Assembly (NCBI RefSeq): GCF_000316195.1
Contig: NZ_JH994111.1
Coordinates: 110,149-174,148, forward strand
Source of the DNA: Brachyspira hampsonii 30446
Lineage (GTDB): Bacteria > Spirochaetota > Brachyspiria > Brachyspirales > Brachyspiraceae
Direction: 5' to 3'
DNA: 64,000 nt
A program made the position numbers and the translations under genes. This document shows, piece after piece, positions 55,357-64,000 of the stretch. The notes beneath the pieces are model-generated. The model ran no database searches. It had not been told where the DNA came from and saw nothing but the letters and a program-made list of their open reading frames with translations. How positions within the stretch are numbered: position 1 is the stretch's first letter; each line of letters begins with the position of its first letter.

Positions 55357-55767
55357 GTGGCTACTCAAAAAGGTAAAAAAACTCTAAAAGATAAAAAAAT
55401 TAAAAAAGATAGAAAAGTTGAAGCTTTTGGTATAGTACATATAAAGGCTAGTTTTAATAATACAATAGTTACTATAACAGATAGAAATGGAGACACTTTA
55501 TCATGGGCTAGTGCTGGTTTAGATGGAGATTACAAAAGCAGTAAAAAATCTACTCCTTTCGCAGCTCAGGTTGCTAGTGAAAAAGCATCTAAAAAAGCTT
55601 ATGAAATGGGTGTTAGAGAAGTAGAAGTTTATGTTAAAGGTCCTGGAATGGGAAGAGAAAGTTCTATAAGAGCTGTTGAAGCATCAGGACTTAAAGTTAA
55701 ACTTATTAAGGACGTTACTCCAATGCCTCATAACGGCTGCCGTCCTAGAAAAAGAAGAAGAATATAA
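55357..55767 (+). CDS. rpsK: 30S ribosomal protein S11
   Basis: S11 lies on the platform near the E site. It starts at GTG 55357 with GGGGGAG upstream. The 136-aa protein has [54 protein letters not shown] and [15 protein letters not shown], after a Lys-rich head ([15 protein letters not shown]). Confidence 0.97.
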   Translation: MATQKGKKTLKDKKIKKDRKVEAFGIVHIKASFNNTIVTITDRNGDTLSWASAGLDGDYKSSKKSTPFAAQVASEKASKKAYEMGVREVEVYVKGPGMGRESSIRAVEASGLKVKLIKDVTPMPHNGCRPRKRRRI

Positions 55768-55806
55768 TATTTGTATTTAAGTAGTATTAATAGGAGATAA
55801 ATAATT

Positions 55807-56433
55807 ATGGCAAGATATAGAGATGCTAGTTGTAGATTATGTCGCCGTGAAAAAATGAAACTTATGTTGAAAGGCGATAGATGTCTTACTGCTAAATGTG
55901 CTATAACAAAAAAGAGAGATGTACCAGGTCCTGCTAACCGTAAAATGAAACAGTTATCAGAATATGGTATTCAGATGAGAGAAAAACAAAAAGTTAAACG
56001 TATTTACGGCGTTTTAGAAAAACAGTTTAGAAATTATTATCATGAAGCTATTCGTGTGGCTGGTGTATCCGGTGAAAACTTACTTAGATTATTAGAACTT
56101 CGTTTGGATAATGTTGTTTACAGACTTGGTTTCGCTAAAAGCAGAAGTCAGGCTAGACAATTTATAGCTCATGGTTTTGTATCAGTTAATGGTAAGGGAA
56201 TGACTATTCCTTCTTATTGCGTTAAAGTAGGTGATAGAATTGCTTTTACTGATAGAGGTAATGCAATAGCTGAAGTAAAAACTATAATAGAAGGGTTAAA
56301 AAGCGAATATGTTCCTGCATGGTTAACTTTAGATCTTTCTAGTAAAACAGGCGAAATAGTTACTTTGCCTATAAGGGAGCATATAGAGTATCCTATTAAT
56401 GAACAGCTCATCATTGAGTATTATTCTAAGTAA
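55807..56433 (+). CDS. rpsD: 30S ribosomal protein S4
   Basis: S4 starts 30S assembly, and in E. coli represses the alpha operon. The 208-aa protein has four N-terminal Cys (CRLCRRE, CLTAKC; zinc form) and the S4 RNA-binding domain with RLDNVVYRLGFAKSRSQARQFIAHGFVSVNGK. AGGAG precedes the ATG. It lies between rpsK and rpoA as usual. Confidence 0.97.
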   Translation: MARYRDASCRLCRREKMKLMLKGDRCLTAKCAITKKRDVPGPANRKMKQLSEYGIQMREKQKVKRIYGVLEKQFRNYYHEAIRVAGVSGENLLRLLELRLDNVVYRLGFAKSRSQARQFIAHGFVSVNGKGMTIPSYCVKVGDRIAFTDRGNAIAEVKTIIEGLKSEYVPAWLTLDLSSKTGEIVTLPIREHIEYPINEQLIIEYYSK

Positions 56434-56463
56434 TGGAACTCTTTTATAAGGGGTATTTTAAGA

Positions 56464-57438
56464 ATGGCATTAAAAGAAATATTAGAATCTATTAGACATC
56501 CTCATAGAGTTACTTTTGAGAAAAAAGATTTAACTCCTACTTATGGTAAATTTATAGCTCAGCCTTTTGAGAGAGGATATGCGGTAACTGTTGGTAATGC
56601 TTTAAGAAGAGTACTATTATCTTCTATACCTGGTTATGCTATTACTACTATCAAAATAGATGGTGTTAGCAATGAATTTGAAAATGTTCCTGGAATGAAA
56701 GAAGATACAATCGTTATGATTATGCATCTTAAAAATGTTGTTGTTTCTCTTCCTACTCATTTGGATACTAAAACTATTCATATGAAAAAAGAAGGTCCTT
56801 GTGTTATTACTGCTAAAGATTTAGTGGCTGATGATACTGAAGCTCAAGTGCATAATCCTGATTATTATATAGCAACAATTGCTGAGGGATATACTTTTGA
56901 GATGGATATTCAAATCGAAGGCGGATATAGTTATGTGCCTGCTGAAATGAATATTGAGTTATTAGAAGATATTAATGCTATAGCTATAGATGCTATTTAT
57001 TCTCCTATTGTAAGTGTAAAATATAATGTTGACCCTATAAGAGTAGGTCAGCGTATAGATTATGGAAAACTTACTCTTGAGATAGAAACTAAAGGAAATA
57101 TAGCTCCTGATAAGGCTTTATCCCAAGCTGCTAAAATTTTAAGAGATAATTTAAAGCATTTTATGGATCCTGAAGAGGCTAATGGAGATGATGAAAAAAT
57201 AGAGGAAACTCCTAAAGATTCTGTGCTTGATTCTCTTAAGGGTAAGCATATTGAAGAGGTGGAATTCTCTGTTAGAACTGCTAATTTCTTAATGGCTTCT
57301 GATCTTAAAACTTTAGATAAAGTTGCTGTAAAAACTGATGCTGATTTGTTGAGACTTATAGGTGCTAATGAAATGATTATTGAAGAAATCAAAGAAAAAC
57401 TAGCAGAGTATAATGCTCATCTTGGTATGAGAGGATAA
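56464..57438 (+). CDS. rpoA: RNA polymerase alpha subunit
   Basis: The 324-aa protein has the N-terminal dimer domain (FIAQPFERGYAVTVGNALRRVLLSS, residues ~28-52) and a C-terminal domain (residues ~255-324, FLMASDLKTLDKVAVKTDADLL) that binds UP DNA elements and activators, joined by an acidic linker (DPEEANGDDEKIEE). It sits in the alpha group between rpsD and rplQ. Confidence 0.97.
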   Translation: MALKEILESIRHPHRVTFEKKDLTPTYGKFIAQPFERGYAVTVGNALRRVLLSSIPGYAITTIKIDGVSNEFENVPGMKEDTIVMIMHLKNVVVSLPTHLDTKTIHMKKEGPCVITAKDLVADDTEAQVHNPDYYIATIAEGYTFEMDIQIEGGYSYVPAEMNIELLEDINAIAIDAIYSPIVSVKYNVDPIRVGQRIDYGKLTLEIETKGNIAPDKALSQAAKILRDNLKHFMDPEEANGDDEKIEETPKDSVLDSLKGKHIEEVEFSVRTANFLMASDLKTLDKVAVKTDADLLRLIGANEMIIEEIKEKLAEYNAHLGMRG

Positions 57439-57479
57439 GAGAATAATATAAAAGTTAATAAACTTTCAAGGATAGTAAA

Positions 57480-57866
57480 ATGAGACATAGAGTTACAGTA
57501 AAAAAATTTAATAGAACAAGTGCACATAAAAAAGCTATGCTTTCTAATATGCTTACTTCTCTTTTAAAATATGAAAAAATAGAAACTACTAAAGAAAAAG
57601 GAAGAGCTATTAAGCAATTAGCCGATAAAATAATATATAGAGCTAAGGTTGATAATGTTCATAATAGAAGAACTGTAGCAAAGTATATTAAAGATGAAAC
57701 AGTACTTGCTAAACTTTTTAAAGATATAGCTCCTAGATATGCTGCTAAAAACGGCGGTTATGTAAGAAAAATTTTATCATATAAGAGATTCGGAGATGCA
57801 GCTGACATGTGTGTTGTTATGCTTTGTGAATCTGATGGCACTTCTGTTAAAACTGAAAACAAATAA
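57480..57866 (+). CDS. rplQ: 50S ribosomal protein L17
   Basis: L17 closes the cluster. The 128-aa protein has MRHRVTVKKFNRTSAHKKAMLSNMLTSLLKYEKIETTKEKGRAIKQLADK and the C-terminal domain RYAAKNGGYVRKILSYKRFGDAADMCVVML. AAGGATAG lies before the ATG. Confidence 0.97.
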   Translation: MRHRVTVKKFNRTSAHKKAMLSNMLTSLLKYEKIETTKEKGRAIKQLADKIIYRAKVDNVHNRRTVAKYIKDETVLAKLFKDIAPRYAAKNGGYVRKILSYKRFGDAADMCVVMLCESDGTSVKTENK

Positions 57867-57936
57867 TAAATAAAAAATAAATTAAATCGAGTTTATAAAT
57901 CTAATATAAGCAAATTAAGATAAATATTATCATATA

Positions 57937-57960
57937 GTTATAGCGAATATTCGCTATAAC
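57937..57960. promoter_or_regulatory. perfect 24-bp palindrome before rho
   Basis: GTTATAGCGAAT is followed directly by its exact inverse ATTCGCTATAAC, 33 bp before the rho ATG. Nothing else of note is in the 128-bp gap. With no loop and no T run it fits a dimer-protein binding site better than a terminator. Confidence 0.65.
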
Positions 57961-57993
57961 TTGTTATGATTATGCTTTATCGGAGGAATTATC

Positions 57994-59499
57994 ATGCCTT
58001 TTCCAACTAAAAAACGTGTAAAACTATCTAATGAAAACGAAGAAATGGAAGCATCTGCAGCTCAGCCAAAAAAAGTTGTTAGAAAAAAAGTTGTAAAGCA
58101 AGTTGTTTCTGAAGCTAATGAAGAAAATACGAATAATATCGAAACTGTACAGGAAAAATGTGAATTGGCTAAGGATATAGAGGATAATAATAATAATGAG
58201 GTAAAAGAATTAAAAAGACCTCATGATATACTTTATATTAGCAAATTAAGTGTTTTAACTTTTGAAGAGTTATTAGAATTTGCTGAAAGTTATGGCATAA
58301 AAAAAGATACTGGAAATAATATCAGAAGACAGGAACTTATGCATGCTATATTAAAGGCTCAGATTGCTTTGGAAGGAAAAATAGTTGCTGAAGGTACTTT
58401 GGAAACTTTGCAAGATGGTTTTGGTTTCTTGCGTTCAAAAAATAGTAATTATTTAGTAGGTCCTGATGATATATATATTTCTCCTGCTCAGATAAGACTT
58501 TTTGGACTTAGAACAGGTGATTTAATTACAGGAGAGGTTAGACCTCCTAAAGATAATGCTGGCGAGAAATTCTTTGCTTTACTTAGAATAGAATCTGTTA
58601 ATGGAGAAGAACCTAATAATTTATATAAAAGACCTCATTTTGATAAATTAACTCCAATTTTTCCTAATGAGCGTATAAATTTAGAATTTGCTCCTAATAA
58701 AATATCTACCCGTATTATTAATCTTGTTTCCCCTATAGGTAAAGGTCAAAGAGGATTAATAGTAGCACCTCCTAAAGCCGGTAAAACTATGATGCTTCAG
58801 GAAATTGCTAATGCTATATGCAAAAATTATCCTGATATTAAACTTTTCATTCTTCTTATAGACGAGCGTCCTGAAGAAGTTACTGATATGAGAAGACAAG
58901 TACCTGAAGCTGAGGTTATAGCATCTACTTTTGATGAAACTCCTGATAAACATTGTCAGGTTTCTGAAATGGTGCTTGAAAAGGCTAAAAGGTTAGTTGA
59001 AAACAAACATGATGTTGTTATAATACTTGATTCTATTACAAGACTTTCAAGAGCTTATAACTTGGTAGTTCCTGCAAGCGGTAAAGTTCTAACTGGAGGA
59101 GTAGATTCTAATGCACTTCATAAGCCAAAAAGATTCTTTGGTGCTGCTCGTAATATAGAAGAAGGCGGTTCTCTTACTATAATTGCTTCTGCTTTAGTTG
59201 ATACAGGAAGTAAGATGGACGATTATATCTATGAAGAGTTCAAAGGTACTGGTAATATGGAGCTTCATTTAGACAGAAAACTTGCTAATAGAAGACTTTT
59301 CCCTGCTATTGATATTGATTCTTCTTCTACTAGGAGAGAGGATTTACTTCTTACTGAAGAGGAAAAAAATAAAATGTGGGCATTAAGAAAATACATGCAG
59401 TCTCAGGGTATAGATGAAGATCAGTTAATAGAAACTGTTATTGATAAAATGAATTCTACTAAAGATAATGCTGAGTTCTTAAAATTATTAAATTCATAA
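57994..59499 (+). CDS. rho: transcription termination factor Rho
   Basis: Rho is a ring helicase that ends transcripts. The 501-aa protein has an extra N-terminal tail (~65 aa, Lys/Glu/Asn-rich), the helical domain near '[20 protein letters not shown]', the RNA-binding domain ([35 protein letters not shown]), Walker [10 protein letters not shown], Walker [14 protein letters not shown] and the R-loop [20 protein letters not shown] precedes the ATG. It follows the ribosomal cluster and is linked to the Smr gene 23 bp downstream. Confidence 0.96.
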   Translation: MPFPTKKRVKLSNENEEMEASAAQPKKVVRKKVVKQVVSEANEENTNNIETVQEKCELAKDIEDNNNNEVKELKRPHDILYISKLSVLTFEELLEFAESYGIKKDTGNNIRRQELMHAILKAQIALEGKIVAEGTLETLQDGFGFLRSKNSNYLVGPDDIYISPAQIRLFGLRTGDLITGEVRPPKDNAGEKFFALLRIESVNGEEPNNLYKRPHFDKLTPIFPNERINLEFAPNKISTRIINLVSPIGKGQRGLIVAPPKAGKTMMLQEIANAICKNYPDIKLFILLIDERPEEVTDMRRQVPEAEVIASTFDETPDKHCQVSEMVLEKAKRLVENKHDVVIILDSITRLSRAYNLVVPASGKVLTGGVDSNALHKPKRFFGAARNIEEGGSLTIIASALVDTGSKMDDYIYEEFKGTGNMELHLDRKLANRRLFPAIDIDSSSTRREDLLLTEEEKNKMWALRKYMQSQGIDEDQLIETVIDKMNSTKDNAEFLKLLNS

Positions 59500-59522
59500 A
59501 TATTTTTTAGGATTTTATCAAT

Positions 59523-60083
59523 ATGTCAAAAAACTCTGAAGAAGAAAGAAGATTATTTGAATTCTATTTAGAGCATGGATATTTTCCTGATGAGTTTAAT
59601 AATAAAAAAGAAAATATAAAAAAAGAATTTAATAATGATAAAATTAAAAAAGAAAATATAAATGATTTAAAAAAAGAATCAGCATACACTAAAGAAGATG
59701 AGGAAATGTTTTTAAATGCAATTAAAAACCTCGATTGCACTAATCATTCTAAAAAGTCTATTTATGATAGAAAAGTCAATACAAAATTCAAGCCTAATAT
59801 AAAAAATGCAGTTCCAAAAGAAAGGCTTGATTTACATGGACTTACAAGTGAAAGGGCATTAATAGAAATTAAGCATTTTATTTATGAATGCAAAAAAAAT
59901 AAGATAAGCCCTATTCTTATAATACATGGTAAAGGTTTTGGAAGTGAAAATAGAATACCTGTTTTAAAAAATTTAGTTGAATATTATTTAGTAACAGAAG
60001 GAAAGAGTCATATAAAATATTTTTCCGATGCTCCTATAAATCTTGGAGGAAGCGGTGCTAAAATAATTTATTTGGATATATAA
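59523..60083 (+). CDS. Smr-domain protein
   Basis: The 186-aa protein has a C-terminal Smr (MutS2-type) domain at ~100-186 with ERLDLHGLTSERALIEIKHFI, ILIIHGKGFGSENRIPVLKNLVEYYL and GGSGAKIIYLDI. LDLHG and HGKG mark the active-site region, a nicking or RNase activity in relatives. The N-terminal ~95 residues are low-complexity. It is 23 bp after rho on the same strand, an arrangement that suggests shared expression. The ribosome site is AGGAT. Confidence 0.8.
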   Translation: MSKNSEEERRLFEFYLEHGYFPDEFNNKKENIKKEFNNDKIKKENINDLKKESAYTKEDEEMFLNAIKNLDCTNHSKKSIYDRKVNTKFKPNIKNAVPKERLDLHGLTSERALIEIKHFIYECKKNKISPILIIHGKGFGSENRIPVLKNLVEYYLVTEGKSHIKYFSDAPINLGGSGAKIIYLDI

Positions 60084-60106
60084 TATTTTTCTTTTTCAAT
60101 TTACTT

Positions 60107-60428
60107 TAAATCCCACCCTATATATTTATTATTGAACTTAGAATATTTGATTAATTTTTCTTTTTAACTCATTTTTAAATTATAATACCCACCCAAATTT
60201 TATTTAGATTTTTTATTATCTTAACGCACGCAGAGCAAAGTTATAAATATATATTTATTAATAATTACAAACTAAAATTATATATAAAGTTTTATCAACC
60301 GTGCGTTAAATAGATTTAAAATCTAAAAGCAACTTGGGCGGGTGCTTTATTTTCTAATGGAATTGAAAATATAAATTAAGTTTTATATTCAGATAAAAAT
60401 TATAAAGGATAGAGGGCGGGGGATGTAA
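60107..60428. repeat. nested-palindrome repeat, full form
   Basis: TAAATCCCACCCTA (60107), TACCCACCCAA (~60185), TAACGCACGCAGAGCAAAG (~60222), CAACCGTGCGTTAAATAG (60299), AACTTGGGCGGGTGC (~60330) and AGAGGGCGGGGGATGTA (60411) give the same three nested inverted pairs as 32933-33252. It fills the gap between the convergent Smr and GHKL genes, and may act as their shared end. Confidence 0.8.
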
Positions 60429-60435
60429 ATAAATT

Positions 60436-61245
60436 TTAATATTTATTATATACCACAAGACTAAATTCTTTTTTGATAGGCAGAATTAATTTTGAATGAG
60501 TTTTATGGTTTTCATCATATATTTTTAAATGAGTATGAGGTTCTAAATTCTGATTAAAAAGTCTCAAATCGCATAATGCAAGCCCAAATCCTGCACTTTC
60601 TGTATTATCCAATTGTTCCATAAAAAATTTTTCTACTAAATTATTTTTATAATATTCTTTAAATGTTAATCTTTTAGAGTCTATTCTTGTTCTGCTAATC
60701 ATTGTAAGAGGAGCATCATTTATTATTTCAAATTCTATGTTATTTTTATTGAATTTAACTACTAATGTTATAGTAAGTTTATTATTGCACAATAATAATT
60801 TTGAATATTTATTCTCATCAATTTCAATATTATTATCAATGTCTTTAATGAGCTGCTTCTCTAATTTTATGAATTCTTTTAATTGTTTCATAGTTTCTTC
60901 ATCTTTCAATATATTTGAATATTCACTCATTATATCATAATCATAAAAATATTCTTTATTTTCTATTTTTTTTATAAAATCAGGAAATTTTTCTATTAAA
61001 GTATTGATAGTAATAATATGAAGATATCTAGCTTTTATTGCATTTGAAATAAGCTCCATTATAATATAATGTGCATCATTTGTATATTTTGTTATATTAT
61101 ATTTTTTTAAAATTTCTTCCAAAATGAAATTTATTTTTTGTTTAGAATTACTATCAAGCCAGGTAATATTAAATTTAACAGGCTCTTTTTTATGATTTTT
61201 TATATATTTTTTTATTTCTTCTATATCGGTTTTAGAATCTATCAT
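60436..61245 (-). CDS. GHKL-ATPase-like protein, histidine-kinase-type fold
   Basis: The 269-aa protein has a putative N box, HYIIMELISNAIKA (residues ~59-72), and a G2 box, NTESAGFGLAL (~217-227), the two ATP-binding blocks of histidine kinases and related GHKL proteins, but no H-box and no sensor or membrane segment, and the region between is an insert of about 150 residues. It could be an anti-sigma-type ATPase or an orphan kinase domain. Its start (61245) overlaps the lpxB stop by four bases (ATGA), so it is translationally coupled to lipid A genes. Its function is open. Confidence 0.6.
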   Translation of the reverse strand: MIDSKTDIEEIKKYIKNHKKEPVKFNITWLDSNSKQKINFILEEILKKYNITKYTNDAHYIIMELISNAIKARYLHIITINTLIEKFPDFIKKIENKEYFYDYDIMSEYSNILKDEETMKQLKEFIKLEKQLIKDIDNNIEIDENKYSKLLLCNNKLTITLVVKFNKNNIEFEIINDAPLTMISRTRIDSKRLTFKEYYKNNLVEKFFMEQLDNTESAGFGLALCDLRLFNQNLEPHTHLKIYDENHKTHSKLILPIKKEFSLVVYNKY

Positions 61246-62372
61246 GATTTTATAATCTCTTTTGCTATACGATCAAGTACATTTTTTTCACCTAAAGTTT
61301 CTCTTACTCTAAGTAAATTATTGCTTACTTTCTTATAGTATTCTTTATCGGTTAAATATTTTATAATATGACTTGTAATAGCATTTGGATTGCAGTCATT
61401 TTGTAAAAGTTCAGGAGCAGCTTCCTCATTAAGAAGTACATTAGGCATTCCGACATATTTTATGTTTGTCAATAATTTTCCAAGCATGAAAGTTATAAAT
61501 GATATTTTATAGCATATAACCATAGGTTTTCCATAGCAGGCAGCTAAAAGACTAGCAGTACCGCTTGACATTATTAAGGCATCAGAATAAGAATAAACAT
61601 AATCTTTATCATCACCGCATAATAAAGAATATGAAACATTTTCTAATAAATTTTTATAATTATCTAGAATTTTTTCTATAGGTTCTTTATATTCAGGATA
61701 TGCTATAGGTATGACAAATCTTATATTTGAAGAAAGCATATCATTAAGCATCTTCATAGATTTTATGAATACAGGTGCTAACTTTTTTATTTCCTGATTT
61801 CTGCTTCCAAATAGAACCCCAACGGTATATTCTTTTTTAGGCATATTTAATTCAGGCACCTTTCTATTATAATCCAAATCAGCAAAAGGGTGTCCGCTAT
61901 ACATTACATCGCAGCCGAATTTTTTATATACTTCATAATCAAATAGGAAAGGAGTAATGATTTTTTTAGCAGAAAGAAGCCTTTTAGCATTCCAAGCTCC
62001 CCATATACCTACATGCGGCGGAAAATAATATATATAATTTATATTATTAGCTTTACAATATTTTGCTAACAATAGATTTACCCCTTGATTATCAACAAGA
62101 AGCATAATGTCAACTTTATTGTTTTTTAAATACTCTTTTAATCGGTTAAAAGCACCAAGATTTTTAAAAGCCACTTTAGGATTTGCCCCTTCAAATATTC
62201 CTATAGTTGATAAAGTAGACATATCCGATAATATATTAACATTAGCTTTTTGCATCTCAACGCCGCCGAACCCATCTAATATAATATTAGGATCCAACTC
62301 TTTTATTTTTCTTGCTAATAAGGCCCCTTGAATGTCGCCAGATACTTCACCTGTAGCTATAAATATTCTCAT
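61242..62372 (-). CDS. lpxB: lipid-A-disaccharide synthase
   Basis: LpxB joins UDP-diacylglucosamine and lipid X at the inner membrane. The 376-aa GT19 protein begins MRIFIATGEVSGDIQGALLA, then DGFGGVEMQKANV, LLVDNQGVNLLLA, FPPHVGIWGAW and SSGTASLLAACYGKPMVICYK. It follows lpxA by 16 bp and is coupled to the GHKL gene by ATGA. The signature D-x-P of LpxB is not obvious; overall match is clear. Confidence 0.93.
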   Translation of the reverse strand: MRIFIATGEVSGDIQGALLARKIKELDPNIILDGFGGVEMQKANVNILSDMSTLSTIGIFEGANPKVAFKNLGAFNRLKEYLKNNKVDIMLLVDNQGVNLLLAKYCKANNINYIYYFPPHVGIWGAWNAKRLLSAKKIITPFLFDYEVYKKFGCDVMYSGHPFADLDYNRKVPELNMPKKEYTVGVLFGSRNQEIKKLAPVFIKSMKMLNDMLSSNIRFVIPIAYPEYKEPIEKILDNYKNLLENVSYSLLCGDDKDYVYSYSDALIMSSGTASLLAACYGKPMVICYKISFITFMLGKLLTNIKYVGMPNVLLNEEAAPELLQNDCNPNAITSHIIKYLTDKEYYKKVSNNLLRVRETLGEKNVLDRIAKEIIKS

Positions 62373-62387
62373 AACTTATTTTTTATT

Positions 62388-63182
62388 TTATACAGTTTTT
62401 TTAGGAGTTATTCCTCTTCTAGCTTTGGATATAAACTCTACAATATCTCTAGCTATAGGATTTAATGAAGTGTCATTTAAATATGTATCTAAAAACTCTT
62501 GTTTTGTTTTATTCCAATTAAACCACATATCATAAGCTGCTTCAGCCTGAGATATCTGCTCAGATGTAAAGCCAGCCCTTCTCATACCAACTAAATTAAG
62601 CTTATAAATAATAGCTTCTCCCGCATGGGCAGTTAATGCAAATGGGAGTATATCTCTTCCAACAGCTGACATACCGCTAATCATAGCATACTGTCCAATA
62701 GCACAAAACTGATGTATTACACAGTTTCCTGATATAAAAGCACCTTTTTCCACTCTGACATGTCCTGCCACTAAAGCTCCATTACATATTATAACATTAT
62801 CATTTATCTCACAGTCATGAGCAACATGTCCTGTAGCCATTATATAGCAGTTATTTTTTATAATAGTTTTAGCATTTTCTTTAGATGCCCTATGAAGATT
62901 AGCAAATTCTCTAATTTCATTTCCATCGCCTATTTCAAGGAAAGTTACTGTTTTTCTATCAAAATGTATGTCCTGAGGAAGCCCCCCTATAACAGTATGA
63001 TCATGTATTATATTGTTTTTTCCTATTGTTGTATATTCTTTTATTACAGAATGTGCTCCTATAGATGTATTTTCACCTATATTTACCTCTCCTTCTATAA
63101 TGGCATAAGGTCCTATTTTTACATTATCTGCAATTTTAGCAGAATCAGAAATTATTGCTGTAGGATGTATATTATTATTCAT
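62388..63182 (-). CDS. lpxA: acyl-[ACP]-UDP-GlcNAc O-acyltransferase
   Basis: LpxA starts lipid A synthesis. The 264-aa protein begins IHPTAIISDSAKIADNVKIGPYAIIEG with hexapeptide repeats of the left-handed beta helix through residue ~190, including VIGGLPQDIHFDRK, the catalytic His region ATGHVAHDCEI and the C-terminal GLNLVGMRRAGFT-type block (here KLNLVGMRRAGFTSEQ). Start and length are normal. Gene order fabZ-lpxA-lpxB is typical. Confidence 0.95.
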   Translation of the reverse strand: MNNNIHPTAIISDSAKIADNVKIGPYAIIEGEVNIGENTSIGAHSVIKEYTTIGKNNIIHDHTVIGGLPQDIHFDRKTVTFLEIGDGNEIREFANLHRASKENAKTIIKNNCYIMATGHVAHDCEINDNVIICNGALVAGHVRVEKGAFISGNCVIHQFCAIGQYAMISGMSAVGRDILPFALTAHAGEAIIYKLNLVGMRRAGFTSEQISQAEAAYDMWFNWNKTKQEFLDTYLNDTSLNPIARDIVEFISKARRGITPKKTV

Positions 63183-63209
63183 TTTATTTCCTAATTTATT
63201 TTTCTATAT

Positions 63210-63674
63210 TTATTTTTCAATTTTCATAGCTTCTTTATCAACTAAAAATAACCCTAAATCTCCAGAGCATGCCAATTTATCATTAACTTTAACTTCACCA
63301 TGTGTCTTAAGCAGATTATTGCTGAATGCTTCAACTGTAACAAACATGTCCATAACATCGCCCGGTATTACAGGATTTTTAAATTTTACATTATCTATTT
63401 TTGCAAAGAACATAAATTTTTTACCATATTCATCAGGCTTTAAAATTTTTGTATAACAGTAAATACCAGAAGTCTGAGCCAATGCCTCAATCATTAAAAC
63501 TCCCGGCATAATAGGACTTTCAGGGAAATGTCCTGTAAACTGCGGTTCATTAAAAGTTATATTTTTTATAGCATGTATTTTGCCTTCTTCAACGCTTTCT
63601 ACTCTATCAACTAGTAAGAAAGGATATCTATGCGGTAATAATTCCATTATTTTATTTATATTAATTTTTTCCAT
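63210..63674 (-). CDS. fabZ: 3-hydroxyacyl-ACP dehydratase FabZ
   Basis: FabZ dehydrates 3-hydroxyacyl-ACP in fatty acid synthesis and competes with LpxA for the same substrate. The 154-aa hot-dog protein has MELLPHRYPFLLVDRVE and GHFPESPIMPGVLMIEALAQ with the catalytic His and Glu. AAGGA precedes the ATG. It leads the fabZ-lpxA-lpxB-GHKL operon. Confidence 0.95.
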   Translation of the reverse strand: MEKININKIMELLPHRYPFLLVDRVESVEEGKIHAIKNITFNEPQFTGHFPESPIMPGVLMIEALAQTSGIYCYTKILKPDEYGKKFMFFAKIDNVKFKNPVIPGDVMDMFVTVEAFSNNLLKTHGEVKVNDKLACSGDLGLFLVDKEAMKIEK

Positions 63675-63714
63675 TTCTAATTAATCCTTAGAGTTAGTTT
63701 AAAAGTATTAAAAA

Positions 63715-63742
63715 ATTATACCATATAACAATAAAGTTACAA
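63715..63742 (-). promoter_or_regulatory. promoter of fabZ-lpxA-lpxB
   Basis: On the minus strand TTGTAA, 16 bp and TATAAT with TGG just before it (extended -10), ending ~40 bp before the fabZ ATG. Beyond it, 63743-64000 shows no gene; a 13-bp direct repeat ATATAGAAAAATC occurs at 63834 and 63852, and a few degenerate GC boxes near 63930 (TACGCAGAGC) recall the nested-palindrome repeat. Confidence 0.6.
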
Positions 63743-64000
63743 GTATAAAAACAAGTTAAAAGTATTTAGTATTAATATATTTTTATATTTTAATAATATA
63801 ATTTTAATTACTTTTATAAAAAATGCTTCTATTATATAGAAAAATCTATATATATAGAAAAATCGCTCGTTAATAATCCATTCCATTCTCTAGAATATTA
63901 GGCACTCACAATTTTTTATCAGGGTACGCAGAGCATAGTAGGGTATCGAGACAAAAGAGCCAATTCAAAAAATCTAATTTAATCCCGCTTTCCTATATCA

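Noticed and set aside
63880..64000. Further copy of the nested palindrome at the window end
   Set aside because: Only isolated boxes (TACGCAGAGC, AATCCCGC) match; order and spacing do not, and the region is cut by the window edge.

Overview
The window is a strongly AT-rich chromosomal segment that looks like Brachyspira (an anaerobic, host-associated spirochaete). The organism call is inference. It rests on base composition, the mix of genes (lpxA/lpxB/fabZ, a DUF115 motility-associated protein, Hcp with an Rrf2 regulator, many TPR and beta-barrel proteins), an unusual EF-Tu, and the full str/S10/spc/alpha ribosomal run in one contiguous cluster. No database search was possible.

Layout. 1-1.6 kb: end of a TPR gene and a small orphan. 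1.6-4.5 kb: a metY-metX operon for methionine synthesis, read leftward from a consensus promoter. It passes through a Met/Cys-rich leader peptide and a terminator, which looks like classical translation-coupled attenuation. 4.6-9.3 kb: two DUF262 (GmrSD/SspE-like) genes, the first split by an in-frame stop, probably a phage-defence module. 9.4-11.6 kb: an Rrf2 regulator and hcp (nitrosative stress) behind a promoter overlapped by an inverted repeat. 12-15.4 kb: a membrane-anchored GH32 glycosidase, a membrane-anchored thermonuclease-like protein overlapping thiE. 16.3-20.3 kb: two large TPR proteins. 20.3-25.1 kb: lgt, a HEAT-like protein, a DUF115 protein and an M15 peptidase. 25.2 kb: tRNA-Val(TAC). 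25.5-27.4 kb: two proteins of unclear role. 27.6-31.3 kb: argF, argG, argH. 32-32.9 kb: an Mrr-type restriction endonuclease. 33.3-38 kb: a seven-gene envelope operon (two small lipoproteins, four barrel-like outer-membrane proteins, an OmpA-like lipoprotein). 38.4-39 kb: hisIE. 39.5-57.9 kb: rpsL-rpsG-fusA-tuf, then S10 to L17 with secY, infA and rpoA. 58-60.1 kb: rho and an Smr-domain gene. 60.4-63.7 kb: a GHKL-ATPase-like gene, lpxB, lpxA and fabZ on the minus strand.

Intergenic DNA is unusually structured. One family (about 320 bp full length, about 205 bp short form) is a nested palindrome of GC-rich boxes in AT-rich DNA, with copies at about 4.7, 15.5, 15.7, 31.4, 32.9 and 60.1 kb. A second family (about 225-250 bp) has 16-bp terminal inverted repeats with TA at both ends in the two best copies, as expected of a non-autonomous MITE. 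One of its copies is inserted inside a copy of the first family, so the insertion order can be read directly.

The observations most worth following up are the met leader peptide attenuator, the two intergenic repeat families and their nesting, the stop-split DUF262 gene, an altered switch I in EF-Tu, and a 15-bp motif at the same distance from two -10 boxes.
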